64,000 nucleotides of DNA, from IMG/VR virus record IMGVR_UViG_3300027736_000020, positions 62,001 to 126,000 of that record, one strand, 5' to 3'. The notes under the pieces are model-generated. The model had not been told where the DNA came from. It saw nothing but the letters and a program-made list of their open reading frames with translations, and made no database searches. Position 1 is the stretch's first letter. Each line of letters begins with the position of its first letter. The stretch is from a virus. The position numbers and the translations under genes were made by a program. Below are positions 1 to 8,817 of the stretch, piece after piece.

Positions 1-3000
1 CTGGCAGGCCCAGTTGTCGAAACAACAGTTAGTGTCGTTCCCGAAAGGGTGATTGTTCCATAAGCGGCTACCGAATCAAAATACAGCGCTGTTGACAATT
101 GAGGATTGTCTGTTCTGCGCTTCATTTGCAATCCGGCGAAACCAGTTCCGGCTATTTCCAAAGTGGTTGCGGGAGTCGTGGTCCCAATGCCGACGTTGCC
201 ACCAGATTTGAATGTCACCAAGTCGGCAGTGTTAATGCGTATTCGTATATCGTCGGTACTTGCCGTTTCAACACGCAGAACGTTATCTGTTCCTAATCCA
301 ATGTATGCTTTTGCCACGTCCGCAGCCGAAAATTGCATTAATCGGTTTGTTCCGGCCGCTGCGTTTATTGTCAACAGTTGCCCCGGACTTGTGGTCCCAA
401 TGCCGACGTTGCCTCCTGTAAAAAGCGCGGAATACGTGGAATTAGAAAACGTCTGTGTCGCTGTCCATGTATTTGCGGTGGAAAGCGAAGCCCCTCCTCC
501 TCCGCCACTGCCTACTAAAGTCTCTGCTCCAGTCCCTGATTTGTAATACAAGGATCCAGACTTGCTATATAGCGTGAATTTTCCAGTTCCCGGAGCATTT
601 GGCGCGACAGAAAGATCTGTCAATGTCAACTGGTTGATATTGGAAATCTGTCCGGTAGTACTATCCGGTGCAGGAACTCCAAGGCTAAGACCATCGCTGG
701 TGATGGAAAAAGAACTTCCGGCCGCAGAAAGACTTCCTCCTGTGATGATCGGCAAATCCGTCCCAAAGATCGTGGCAAACGCCAATGAGGAAGAGCTTCC
801 TCCCCCGCCTCCACTTCCGCTGCTGAATACCGACTCCGCCCCAGTATCCGTACGCTTGTAGAGGAATCCGTCGTCCTTGAAATACATCTTGATGTACCCA
901 GTAGAAGGATTGGTAAGAGCCAGTGCTTCCGCTGTCGTATTCAGTTTGTAGGAAATGGACGTGAAAATCTGGTTTGCTGTCCATGTATTTTGTGTTGCCA
1001 ACATCAGGGTGCTTCCTGCACCCCAGCTCAAGTTTCCTGAACCATCAGTGGTTAAAGTCTGCCCATTGCTTCCCGCAGTAGGGGGAAATATATATGTCGT
1101 TGCAGAGGCAGTTGCAGAACCTTGGAAAATTGTGGCTACGGAGTTGCTCAGGAGACCAATGCTCGTCAATCCCGCTATGGTTGCGGAAGTGGCACCCAGA
1201 GCCACCGATGTCGATCCGTATTGCACTGTAGAGCTGACAAGCTTGGCATTCGCTATGGAACCAGCAAGCATGGTGTTTGTTACTGTTGCGCTATCGCCAG
1301 TTCCAATCAATGTTCCCGCAAGAAGAGGCAGTGAAAATGCTCGTGCTGCTGTTTGACTTGCATTTGCCACCAAGGTTGAGGTGTAGGCATTTCCGATCAA
1401 TGACAAAGTAGAACTGCTCAGAACATTTGCCGCGCCAATTTTATATGTTTTTCCGGCCGCAAGATCAAAATTCTCACTCGATGTCCACGAAGCACCTGTA
1501 CTAACCCAATTAAGTGTCTTGTCTGATGCTCCTTTTACGGTTATTCCTGCGCCATCAGCGGTGGTGTCAGTAGGAGACGCAATGCTTGCCAATTCAATAT
1601 TTTTGTCATCTACAGACAAGGTTGTGGAATTTATGGTTGTGGTTGTGCCATTTACCGTCAAGTCTCCGGTTACCGTAAGCGAACTGTTTACGGTAACTAA
1701 TCCACCAGCTGCACTTCCAATATTGACATTTGTCGTTGATGAGGCCGCTCCCCCAGTGCCAATGTTTACGGTCTTTATCGTTGAAGCAGCAACGGCTCCC
1801 GTTGATATGTTTGTCGTACTTGCGGCAGTTCCAGTGTATCCAACGGTCAATGTTGTTGCGCTTGCAAATGCGCCAAAGGTTGCGCCTGAATCCATCGTAG
1901 TCGCGAACGTCGGTGAGGTGGAAAACACCAACGTTCCGCTTCCCGTTTCGTCCGTGACAGCAGAAAGCAAATTTGCACTACTTGGTGTACCAAGGAATGT
2001 GGCAATTCCTGTTCCGAGGGAGGTGATGCCCGTTCCCCCGTTCGCCACAGGCAATGTGCCAGTAACTCCGGTTGACAGGGGCAACCCTGTTGCGTTCGTC
2101 AACAATCCGCTTGCGGGAGTACCAAGCGCGGGAGTGACGAGTGTCGGGCTTGTCGCAAACACCAATGCGCCGCTTCCCGTTTCGTCACTGATAACTCCAG
2201 CCAGTTCGGCAGACGTGGTTGCTGCAAAAGTACTCAACTTGTTTGCGACATAGGCAGCGGTTCCTCCCGTTCCAAAGGCCACGGAAGCAGCATTTGTGGC
2301 CGAGAAGGTGAGCGTCTCGCTTATCGTGAGGGTCTTGCCATCAGCAACGGTGAGTGTTGAGCCTGATGCCGGTGTAGTAATCGTTACTTTGTTGATGGTG
2401 GTGGCTGTGGCAACGCCGAGCGTTGGAGTCGTCAACGTGGGAGACGTGAGCGTCTTGTTCGTCAATGTTTGGGTAAATGTTCTTAGTACTATTTCATCAC
2501 TTGCCGCACCCGGTAATGTAAATGTCAATGCATCTGTCGTTGCAGAAAGCGTTATGGAGTTATTAACCGAGAGCGTTTTGGCATTGGTAATGGTTAACGT
2601 TCCGGTGGTGCTCGTAACTGTCAACCCGTTAACGGTCTTGCCCGTGAGGGATTCCGTACCAGCTAGCGTCGCAAGCGTCCCTGTTGTCGGAAGAGTGACC
2701 GTTGTGGCGGCTCCAAGCGTCAAGGTAAGTGCATACGCTCCACTCGTTGTAAGATTTCCGCCAAGGGTAATGGTTTTTCCTGTATTGGCAACTCCCGTGC
2801 CACCGTATGTCGGAGAAACGATAGTTCCCTGCCATTGTCCGGCGGAAATGATTCCCGTCGAGGCAAGGGAAAAATTTGGCGCAACACTACTATTGCCAAC
2901 TTTTATCGACCCGCCCGTATACCAATTGCCGCTTGTGCTATTTAGGTCAGATACTGTTTGCGCAGCGGTCCAGTTGTTGGATACTGTGAGAAGACCAACG

Positions 3001-3269
3001 GGATCGAGAGGATATTCAGATGTTGATGTTCCGACGCGGTAATAGAGAACGCCAGTCTTGTTATAGATGACAATCCTGTTTGCTCCGGGAGCGTAGGAGC
3101 CAGCAGGAGAGATGGTTGAAAAAAGCAATGACCCCGCATTGACAGCGAGGTCTCCGGAGTTTAATGTAACTCCTCCTTCTGCGGTTATTCCTCCGGATGC
3201 TACTGTCAGGCCTCCTGCAACCGTTGCCATGCCAGAGGATGCAATTCGTAACCTTGGAATGTTTGCCAT
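1..3269 (-). CDS. Tail fibre protein, C-terminus missing at left edge
   Basis: This frame stays open from the ATG at 3269 to position 1, giving at least 1089 codons, and the stop lies outside the window. An AAAGGA site lies 9 bases before the ATG. The protein is low in charge and rich in Thr, Ser, Gly and Ala, with repeated beta-type segments. These include [26 protein letters not shown] and three copies of a short 'YxxxGxLYYxxGTxxE' module, two of them followed by a Gly-rich linker. Two GGNVGIGTT(S/T)P motifs occur near the distal end (178-200 and 391-413, identical over 23 bases). In known fibres such motifs often come before a C-terminal intramolecular chaperone domain, so one may lie beyond the left edge (inference). 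The gene is related to the fibre genes at 11593 and 12565. It is the last minus-strand gene visible and probably a distal, receptor-facing fibre. Confidence 0.85.
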   Translation of the reverse strand, partial: MANIPRLRIASSGMATVAGGLTVASGGITAEGGVTLNSGDLAVNAGSLLFSTISPAGSYAPGANRIVIYNKTGVLYYRVGTSTSEYPLDPVGLLTVSNNWTAAQTVSDLNSTSGNWYTGGSIKVGNSSVAPNFSLASTGIISAGQWQGTIVSPTYGGTGVANTGKTITLGGNLTTSGAYALTLTLGAATTVTLPTTGTLATLAGTESLTGKTVNGLTVTSTTGTLTITNAKTLSVNNSITLSATTDALTFTLPGAASDEIVLRTFTQTLTNKTLTSPTLTTPTLGVATATTINKVTITTPASGSTLTVADGKTLTISETLTFSATNAASVAFGTGGTAAYVANKLSTFAATTSAELAGVISDETGSGALVFATSPTLVTPALGTPASGLLTNATGLPLSTGVTGTLPVANGGTGITSLGTGIATFLGTPSSANLLSAVTDETGSGTLVFSTSPTFATTMDSGATFGAFASATTLTVGYTGTAASTTNISTGAVAASTIKTVNIGTGGAASSTTNVNIGSAAGGLVTVNSSLTVTGDLTVNGTTTTINSTTLSVDDKNIELASIASPTDTTADGAGITVKGASDKTLNWVSTGASWTSSENFDLAAGKTYKIGAANVLSSSTLSLIGNAYTSTLVANASQTAARAFSLPLLAGTLIGTGDSATVTNTMLAGSIANAKLVSSTVQYGSTSVALGATSATIAGLTSIGLLSNSVATIFQGSATASATTYIFPPTAGSNGQTLTTDGSGNLSWGAGSTLMLATQNTWTANQIFTSISYKLNTTAEALALTNPSTGYIKMYFKDDGFLYKRTDTGAESVFSSGSGGGGGSSSSLAFATIFGTDLPIITGGSLSAAGSSFSITSDGLSLGVPAPDSTTGQISNINQLTLTDLSVAPNAPGTGKFTLYSKSGSLYYKSGTGAETLVGSGGGGGASLSTANTWTATQTFSNSTYSALFTGGNVGIGTTSPGQLLTINAAAGTNRLMQFSAADVAKAYIGLGTDNVLRVETASTDDIRIRINTADLVTFKSGGNVGIGTTTPATTLEIAGTGFAGLQMKRRTDNPQLSTALYFDSVAAYGTITLSGTTLTVVSTTGPA

Positions 3270-3293
3270 GAATTACAATCCTTTTGTGTTTAG

Positions 3294-3303
3294 AGTATAC
3301 AAT
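3294..3303 (-). promoter_or_regulatory. Candidate -10 box upstream of fibre gene
   Basis: On the minus strand the ten bases read ATTGTATACT, and the same ten bases recur at 8806-8815, also just upstream of a fibre gene. TATACT resembles a sigma70-type -10 element and lies 24 bases before the ATG at 3269. No convincing -35 element is visible. A phage-specific late promoter is possible. GTATAC also occurs inside genes in this window, so chance is not excluded. Confidence 0.3.
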
Positions 3304-3336
3304 ATTGATGACAACGGGGCGAATAAAAAAAATATA

Positions 3337-3612
3337 TTAGCAATTCTTTGATTGAGAGAATGCAGAAAGCTCCTTGAGTTTTTCATACAGATGCGCAAAT
3401 AACATCGAATTCTCTATGTTCCCTATGGGGAACGTAAAATTACGTGTTTGCAAAGGTGAACACCCGTTGCGTCTCTGTTCTTCCGACGCATAGGTGTTCA
3501 CTTGCACTTCAATGGTTGTCCCCGGAGCCGCACACGATGCCCAAGAAATCTTGTGATATCCATTGACAAGGGTTATTCCATGAACGGTGAGAAATTTCTG
3601 CTCAAGAGCCAT
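3337..3612 (-). CDS. Small virion-region protein of unknown function
   Basis: A 91-aa protein beginning MALEQKFLTVHG. Its start overlaps the end of the upstream gene by 11 bases, a translational-coupling arrangement. The N-terminal half reads like a small beta domain ('VHGITLVNGYHKISW', 'TTIEVQVNTY'). The C-terminal part is probably helical ('FAHLYEKLKELSAF'). No catalytic motif is seen. Its place among fibre genes suggests a minor baseplate or fibre-attachment protein, but this is inferred from position only. Confidence 0.65.
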   Translation of the reverse strand: MALEQKFLTVHGITLVNGYHKISWASCAAPGTTIEVQVNTYASEEQRRNGCSPLQTRNFTFPIGNIENSMLFAHLYEKLKELSAFSQSKNC

Positions 3613-3928
3613 TGGGCGTACCTGAAGGCAACACAGCCGGAATCTTGCTCATTTCCTCAATATATGCATCATACGCAGCGGTTGAAGCAAAATCGCCGGG
3701 AAGAAATACATCTTCATCCGGCACATACCTATATCCAATACCAGCATACATCTTTCTGAAGTTGTTGTTATAGCTGGTCTGTACCCAGTTGCCACCGAGA
3801 AGGCTTTCACAGAAAGCCTTCCCTAGTGCTTCATTTTCTTGTCCGGTCGCATCCTTGAGGACATCGTTTGCCACGACGATGACTCGCTGGACAATATTAT
3901 TGTTATCTAATTCTGCAAAATGTGCCAT
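3602..3928 (-). CDS. Conserved phage virion protein, MAHFAELD family
   Basis: 108 aa from the ATG at 3928, beginning MAHFAELDNNNIVQRVIVV. The frame is open further upstream, to 3970, but that extension would overlap the preceding gene. The ATG at 3928 lies 4 bases after the preceding stop and has a GGAGAAG site at useful spacing. The pattern 'IVQRVIVVANDVL...GE/EN...FC..LLGG.WVQTSYNNNFRKMYAGIGYRY' is familiar from many T4-like and cyanophage virion-region proteins of unknown role. It is therefore a recognisable phage family without an assigned biochemical function. It is encoded with fibre genes and coupled to the 91-aa gene that follows. Confidence 0.75.
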   Translation of the reverse strand: MAHFAELDNNNIVQRVIVVANDVLKDATGQENEALGKAFCESLLGGNWVQTSYNNNFRKMYAGIGYRYVPDEDVFLPGDFASTAAYDAYIEEMSKIPAVLPSGTPNGS

Positions 3929-3932
3929 TGTA

Positions 3933-4169
3933 CTATTTCTTCTCCGCCGGAATTTCAACAATTTCTTCAACGACAGGTTCTGGCACCGGAGGAAGCGGAC
4001 GGATGATCTCTACGTGCTTCCATTTCTCGATTTGCACGGGAACACCGACATACCATCCGTCTCCAAGTTCGACCATGCGGTGGTTGACCATGATGTCTTG
4101 CACATCTGCACTGGACAATGGGCCATAGATGTACGGATCATCAAATCGTTCGAATAATGTTGGCATCAT
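3933..4169 (-). CDS. Small hypothetical protein
   Basis: Up to 78 aa, beginning MMPTLFERFDDPY. The AAAGGAG site lies 3 bases before the first ATG (4169) and 6 bases before the second (4166), so the second ATG is the likelier start. It contains a compact region around 'MVELGDGWYVGVPVQIEKW' and ends in a Pro/Glu-rich tail (PLPPVPEPVVEEIVEIPAEKK). It stops with TAG 4 bases before the next gene. I do not recognise the family. Its position between two fibre-type genes suggests a small virion or assembly accessory. Confidence 0.6.
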   Translation of the reverse strand: MMPTLFERFDDPYIYGPLSSADVQDIMVNHRMVELGDGWYVGVPVQIEKWKHVEIIRPLPPVPEPVVEEIVEIPAEKK

Positions 4170-4180
4170 GCGCTCCTTTT

Positions 4181-5725
4181 TTAGCTCCAGAATACATAGG
4201 ACACAACAATTCCGCTTGTCCGTATATTCTTTGTGAATGTATTTGAGTTTATCACAATCAAGACCTGTTTGTCCGCTGCCATTGGATCATAATATAGCTG
4301 GAGGTACTTCCATCGGGGAAGAAGTGATGAGGGGCTTGTCAATAATTTTGGATTGGCCGAAATTGCATTGACATTTCCGGCGCGAGAAAAGAAATTCCTG
4401 AATCCCGGCGACGAAACAAGTGACCAAGGCTTCTGTGTCACGGGCGAAGCAGAAATTGCTACTGGATATTTTGCACTGCCAAAATTCGGCACTGCATAGA
4501 TTTTATTGTAAATGATTGAATTTGCAGTCAAGACAACGATTTGCGCACGATTGACGGTGTTCAAATTCTGTTGAATAACCTGTGCGTATTTGTATCGGGG
4601 AATCAATCCCGAGGGAAGCACGATTGGTTCAGCAGACACAATGAACGCATTGCTCTTGTATCGTCCAAAGGGATACCCGAATTTCGTGAAATTGTAGGCA
4701 GTCGATCTGGCGAGGGGCACGGGCAATCGTGCATACGAAGGAGGATTGCTGATTGCCTTGTACAAGGAAAGACTCGGGGCAATATTCTTGTAGACAACCG
4801 AATTGGTGGTCAAGGCAATGATTTGTTGCTTGTCAATGGAAGCGGAGTCATTTGTGATAACCTGTGCGTATTTGTATCGGGGCAGTGCAGAAAAACTCAA
4901 TGGTTGCTGCCAAGGTCGATAATAATAAAATTTTATTTTTAATGACACAAAAGCTTTAGAAATTGAAGGAAATTTTTGCAGACGCGAAAAACTATATGAC
5001 GAAGTGATGTTGTTTCCACCAAATGTTGCGTCATTTGATTGCACGACAAGTCCAGCAAGAAGATAGCGATACAAGTTCATGTCGGTTCCTCCCGTGGAAA
5101 CCGTCCATGACATTGTTGTCGCTACCGAGCTTGTTACCTTTGCGCTTCCCGCTGCCTCCCATGCTCCGTCTGCCGAGGTAGCCCATGGAGTCACAAGTGC
5201 ATTCTGACCTGATCCATATCCAGTGTTTGAAAATGTATTCCATCCCGCAATCGTGTTCACCGCAATGGAACCTGTGGAACTTGCGAGAGAGACTGAAGCC
5301 GTCTGACTTCCTGCCGGATAGATCAATCCTGAAGTAGACGCAAATGAGGCAAGCGGAGTGGTGGCATTGACACCCGAGAACGACCATGCCGCAGCTTGAA
5401 TGTAGTTTGCGGAAGCAAACGTCACGACAACGTTGTAGGAAGCTCCTGTGGGTGGATTCAAGTAATACCAGTACTCAATCCGTGGATAATCACCAGAAGC
5501 TTGAGAGACGCCACCGCCTGATGAACCAGACAGGGAAATGCGCGTCATTCCTACACCGTTGTAGGTAATGTTCGTGGGTGTTACCGAGTTGTCAATGAAT
5601 GTGACAACAACAAGGAGCAGCTTGGTTCCCGCTGCATATTGCGTCGAGCTTACTGTGTGGGCAAATGTCACCGAAGAGACATTTTGCCCACTTGTACTTG
5701 TCAATGCCCCAAATTGTACGGGCAT
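4181..5725 (-). CDS. Fibre or surface protein with three C-terminal repeats
   Basis: 514 aa, beginning MPVQFGALTSTSG. The first about 240 residues look like a beta-sandwich surface domain rich in Ser, Thr, Gly and Asn, with segments such as 'LLLVVVTFIDNS', 'RIEYWYYLNPPTG' and 'YNVVVTFASANY'. The C-terminal half holds three degenerate repeats about 96 residues apart, each starting with LPRYKYAQVI, IPRYKYAQVI or LPRWKYLQLY. Each of these is followed by a Lys/Arg-Gln-x-x-I-hydrophobic stretch and an Asn-Ser-x-x-(Y/T)-x-K-x-I motif. No enzyme motif is seen. It lies 3 bases downstream of the 1019-aa adhesin gene, so the two are probably co-translated. A host-binding or decoration protein is likely by composition and context only. 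Confidence 0.75.
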   Translation of the reverse strand: MPVQFGALTSTSGQNVSSVTFAHTVSSTQYAAGTKLLLVVVTFIDNSVTPTNITYNGVGMTRISLSGSSGGGVSQASGDYPRIEYWYYLNPPTGASYNVVVTFASANYIQAAAWSFSGVNATTPLASFASTSGLIYPAGSQTASVSLASSTGSIAVNTIAGWNTFSNTGYGSGQNALVTPWATSADGAWEAAGSAKVTSSVATTMSWTVSTGGTDMNLYRYLLAGLVVQSNDATFGGNNITSSYSFSRLQKFPSISKAFVSLKIKFYYYRPWQQPLSFSALPRYKYAQVITNDSASIDKQQIIALTTNSVVYKNIAPSLSLYKAISNPPSYARLPVPLARSTAYNFTKFGYPFGRYKSNAFIVSAEPIVLPSGLIPRYKYAQVIQQNLNTVNRAQIVVLTANSIIYNKIYAVPNFGSAKYPVAISASPVTQKPWSLVSSPGFRNFFSRAGNVNAISANPKLLTSPSSLLPRWKYLQLYYDPMAADKQVLIVINSNTFTKNIRTSGIVVSYVFWS

Positions 5726-5728
5726 TGA

Positions 5729-8700
5729 TTATGCCCTCAATAACAGTCTGCCTGCATTACCTGCCTGAACATTCTGGAGCGTGTAGGCATTGTTTGAATA
5801 ATAGATATTCGCGCCATAAGAGAAAATAACACGAGGCCCATTCGTCACCAAATTGTTGAATGAATCACCCATGACGTTGGCATTGATGGCTTGTCCAGTA
5901 GATTGCTGCAAATACGTCGGATTCCCTGCTGTGGCATGTGTAGGATCATTCAAGAGCACTCGTGAATTATAGGTTGTTGTTGTTGACCGTCCCTTTGGAT
6001 AGATGTAAAACAATCCACGGAAAGGAACAACACCGAGATCTCCCAAGTAATCCGCATTATTTGCAACACGGTAGGACTGACAGCTGGTTGTCGATGCAGA
6101 AGTGTAGGAACTGCTTGCTGCGGACACCAATGCAGTAGTAACGCGATAGATGGTTCCGGTAGAAGCCGCAGAAATAATGCAGTAAATTGTTCCCGCAGTA
6201 GGGTCAATGTAGAAAGAAGTGGGATTGTATGATGTTGATGATGTGGTTGTGACAACAAGGTTTGCAACGTTGTACACGGAAGTTGCATTATCTGCAGTAT
6301 ACGAAACAAGACGCATGGTTTGTGCTGATGACGCAGTGCCGTTTTGCGTAGCTGCATACGTTGTTCCATTATAGTCAGGAATTGGAGTTCCAAATGCGGA
6401 TGCAAACGCCAGTGCAGTGGGACTCGTATACAATGCTGGCAACGCAACCGTTGCAACAGCGGTCAGGGAACCTGAATAGCCATATCCGCCCGAAATGATG
6501 ACTGGCGTTCCCGTCACCACGCCGCTGGTAACCGCTGCGGAGGCAATGGCAAGTCCCGTTCCTCCTGCAATCTGGAAAAACAGCGTCCCTGTCGTTGCGC
6601 CCAGATATCCCACACCACCGACGTTGATAGCAGCGGCAGTAACCACACCGGATGCAACCGTGGTGTTGACGGTAAACGACGCGCCGTAATTGAACGAACT
6701 ACCCATCGTTGCTGCCATCACGACACCAGATGCAACCGTTGAGGACTGACTCAAGGTATATGTTCCTGTGCCACCAGTGCCGGTACCAAACGCAGTAATC
6801 ACCGAACTTGCTGTCACCCCAGAGCCGGTGATCGTCTGCCCAATTGCAAGGTTGCCAATGGCTACCGCAGAGACAGTCATGGTGGTTGTTGAAATGGTGG
6901 CAGTAAAGGAACAATTCATGATGGCAAGTGAACAGACGGTTGGCTGCAGTGCAGCCTGTCTCTGTGTCACGTACAGGTATTTGTTATCAAGATTCAGATA
7001 GCCCCCGCCCATCATGACGGACGTTGCCAGCGCCGTCCCCGCGGTGTAGCCAGTTCCGCCATACACCACCGTTGCTGCACCAGTGGTGGCACCTGCTGTG
7101 GTCAGCGCGATGGAACACAGTGCGGGAAATCCCGTCTGTCCCGGTATGGTGAAAAACATCGTTCCAGTGATCTGATTGAGATATCCAGTTCCCGCAGCAG
7201 TTACCGTTGCTACAGTAACCGCGCCACCCACCACGGTTGTGGTAACGGTCAATCCTGATCCTGCACCATTTGGAAACGTGTAGCTTGTTGCTGCCAATGT
7301 TTCCGTATCGATCTTTACCACGCCGAAATATGTCGATGCATAAATGCTTCTCGCGCCGTCAAAGACAATATCAATGACCCCGAGGCTTACGCTGTTCGCG
7401 TACACCAGAGTGGGAGAAACCGTTCCCGCACTCATTGGCCACGTATAGACGCCTTCCTGAGCACAAGCCCAGACGTTATCACCGATCACGATCATCTTGG
7501 AGACGTTGGTGGTCATCGCATTCGTTGCTACGGGAGCGGACATCTTGTTCGCTCCATAGGTAATCGATCCGATTTCTGTTCCGCCATTCATCGGCAGGAT
7601 CACGCAATCAGCCGAAGTGCCCGTCGATGCAACCCAACCTCCCGTGGTATCGAGTGTCAGTGTGGTGGTATCGAGGAATGATCCGATCTGCTTGGTGGTG
7701 CTCAAGTTGTACGTCCGCCCAAACGGAATGGACTTGGAAATCGCGTCAATGGAGATCGGAGAAGCAAATGCCTTGGCCGTCGAAGTATCCCATCCATACG
7801 TCAGATTGTAATAACTGGCAAGATGCAAGAGATTGGTATCCACCGAGATGGCAAGGGTTCCTTGTGGATACGAAGGCGGGAACATACCACGGTTTGTCAC
7901 TGGCGCGTAAATCTGCGCTGCCGCAGCACCCGTGAACCCGTCCTGTGTCCTTGGGAATGCATACATGATCCTGCTGATGGTACCCGTCGTCTTTCCGTAG
8001 GGAGTGCCGATCATGACACTGTTTGTCCACGCAAAACACGGTGCACCGTTTCCAACGGTATCTTCAGGGACAACCCGTTCAAACTCGAACACTCCAGTCC
8101 ACATTCCCGGCTCTGACTTGATGAACGGCCACAGGACAAGATGCCTTGCCGTTGCGCCCACCCAGATGAAACAATCCTTGAGATCGTATTGCTGGGGAAA
8201 TGATCCCGCTCCGTTCCACGTCTCATTGGTTGCCACATGTGTCACACTGTTCCAATACTCGCAAACGGATGTGAAGAACTGCACCTTCGCAACATCCCAG
8301 CGCAAAATGAAATACTTCCATGTATACGGATAGGTAGCAACAGCGGTATTCGCAGTATAATTTGTGCCGCCAGAAACAATCGTGATCGTTCCCGCTGGCA
8401 CACCACTCGTCACGCCAATCGTGGCAATTGCCGGAACACCGCCACCAGCAATGGTGAATGTCAGCGTACCTGTTCCAGAGCTCAGGTATGCTGATCCGGC
8501 AGCGTTCAAGGTAGCCGCAGTGACCACACCGCTCGACACCGTCGTGTTGACCGTCAAGCCTGTACCCGTGCCATCATTATTCGGAGCACGATACACATAC
8601 GTGTAGATGGGAGAAAACGCACTGCTTGTCCCAGCACCCGGCACCGCATTCGTGACCGTATCGTAACTTGTCCACCCCAAGGCAGTAATTGCCGTGTTGA

Positions 8701-8788
8701 CGCCGGAAAGAATATTTGCCGACGACAGTTCATTCGTGATGTTCACACGGTAACTATTCGTGCTATATGAAGTGTTTGTTACGGTCAT
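5729..8788 (-). CDS. Large tail adhesin, paralogue of the 923-aa gene, with inserted beta modules
   Basis: 1019 aa, beginning MTVTNTSYSTNSYRVNI, with a strong GGGAG site. It is clearly paralogous to the gene at 8818-11589. They share the N-terminus (NIL.G.NTAITALGW), the block 'DLKDCFIWVGATARHLVLWPFI', 'GVFEFERVVPEDTV', 'MYAFPRTQDG' and 'SIYASTYFGVVKIDTETLAA'. Compared with its paralogue it carries three extra copies of a roughly 80-residue module ('LTVNTTV..GVVTAA', 'GYL...TGTLFF.I', 'IVSGGTNYTA') at about residues 73-153, 508-590 and 703-780. It also has one 'FTATISTTTMTVSAVA' module at about 624-690. It is probably a fibre or adhesin at the tail tip. The conserved core is of unknown fold to me. 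Confidence 0.8.
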   Translation of the reverse strand: MTVTNTSYSTNSYRVNITNELSSANILSGVNTAITALGWTSYDTVTNAVPGAGTSSAFSPIYTYVYRAPNNDGTGTGLTVNTTVSSGVVTAATLNAAGSAYLSSGTGTLTFTIAGGGVPAIATIGVTSGVPAGTITIVSGGTNYTANTAVATYPYTWKYFILRWDVAKVQFFTSVCEYWNSVTHVATNETWNGAGSFPQQYDLKDCFIWVGATARHLVLWPFIKSEPGMWTGVFEFERVVPEDTVGNGAPCFAWTNSVMIGTPYGKTTGTISRIMYAFPRTQDGFTGAAAAQIYAPVTNRGMFPPSYPQGTLAISVDTNLLHLASYYNLTYGWDTSTAKAFASPISIDAISKSIPFGRTYNLSTTKQIGSFLDTTTLTLDTTGGWVASTGTSADCVILPMNGGTEIGSITYGANKMSAPVATNAMTTNVSKMIVIGDNVWACAQEGVYTWPMSAGTVSPTLVYANSVSLGVIDIVFDGARSIYASTYFGVVKIDTETLAATSYTFPNGAGSGLTVTTTVVGGAVTVATVTAAGTGYLNQITGTMFFTIPGQTGFPALCSIALTTAGATTGAATVVYGGTGYTAGTALATSVMMGGGYLNLDNKYLYVTQRQAALQPTVCSLAIMNCSFTATISTTTMTVSAVAIGNLAIGQTITGSGVTASSVITAFGTGTGGTGTYTLSQSSTVASGVVMAATMGSSFNYGASFTVNTTVASGVVTAAAINVGGVGYLGATTGTLFFQIAGGTGLAIASAAVTSGVVTGTPVIISGGYGYSGSLTAVATVALPALYTSPTALAFASAFGTPIPDYNGTTYAATQNGTASSAQTMRLVSYTADNATSVYNVANLVVTTTSSTSYNPTSFYIDPTAGTIYCIISAASTGTIYRVTTALVSAASSSYTSASTTSCQSYRVANNADYLGDLGVVPFRGLFYIYPKGRSTTTTYNSRVLLNDPTHATAGNPTYLQQSTGQAINANVMGDSFNNLVTNGPRVIFSYGANIYYSNNAYTLQNVQAGNAGRLLLRA

Positions 8789-8805
8789 GTTTTTCTCCCT
8801 TGTTC

Positions 8806-8815
8806 AGTATACAAT
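8806..8815 (-). promoter_or_regulatory. Candidate -10 box upstream of adhesin gene
   Basis: On the minus strand this reads ATTGTATACT, identical to the ten bases at 3294-3303. It lies in the 29-base gap between the two adhesin genes, 17 bases before the ATG at 8788. A related TTGTATACAA lies at 11601-11610 before the next adhesin start. No -35 box is apparent, so only a weak promoter call is possible. Confidence 0.3.
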
Positions 8816-8817
8816 TT

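Noticed and set aside
1519-3042. Long plus-strand open frames (244 and 248 codons) rich in Val, Pro and Ala
   Set aside because: They are antisense to the fibre gene, whose Thr/Gly/Ser-rich repeats leave the opposite strand free of stops. They have no ribosome sites.
3928-3970. Upstream start at 3970 for the MAHFAELD protein
   Set aside because: It would overlap the preceding gene and has no ribosome site. The family normally starts at MAHFA.
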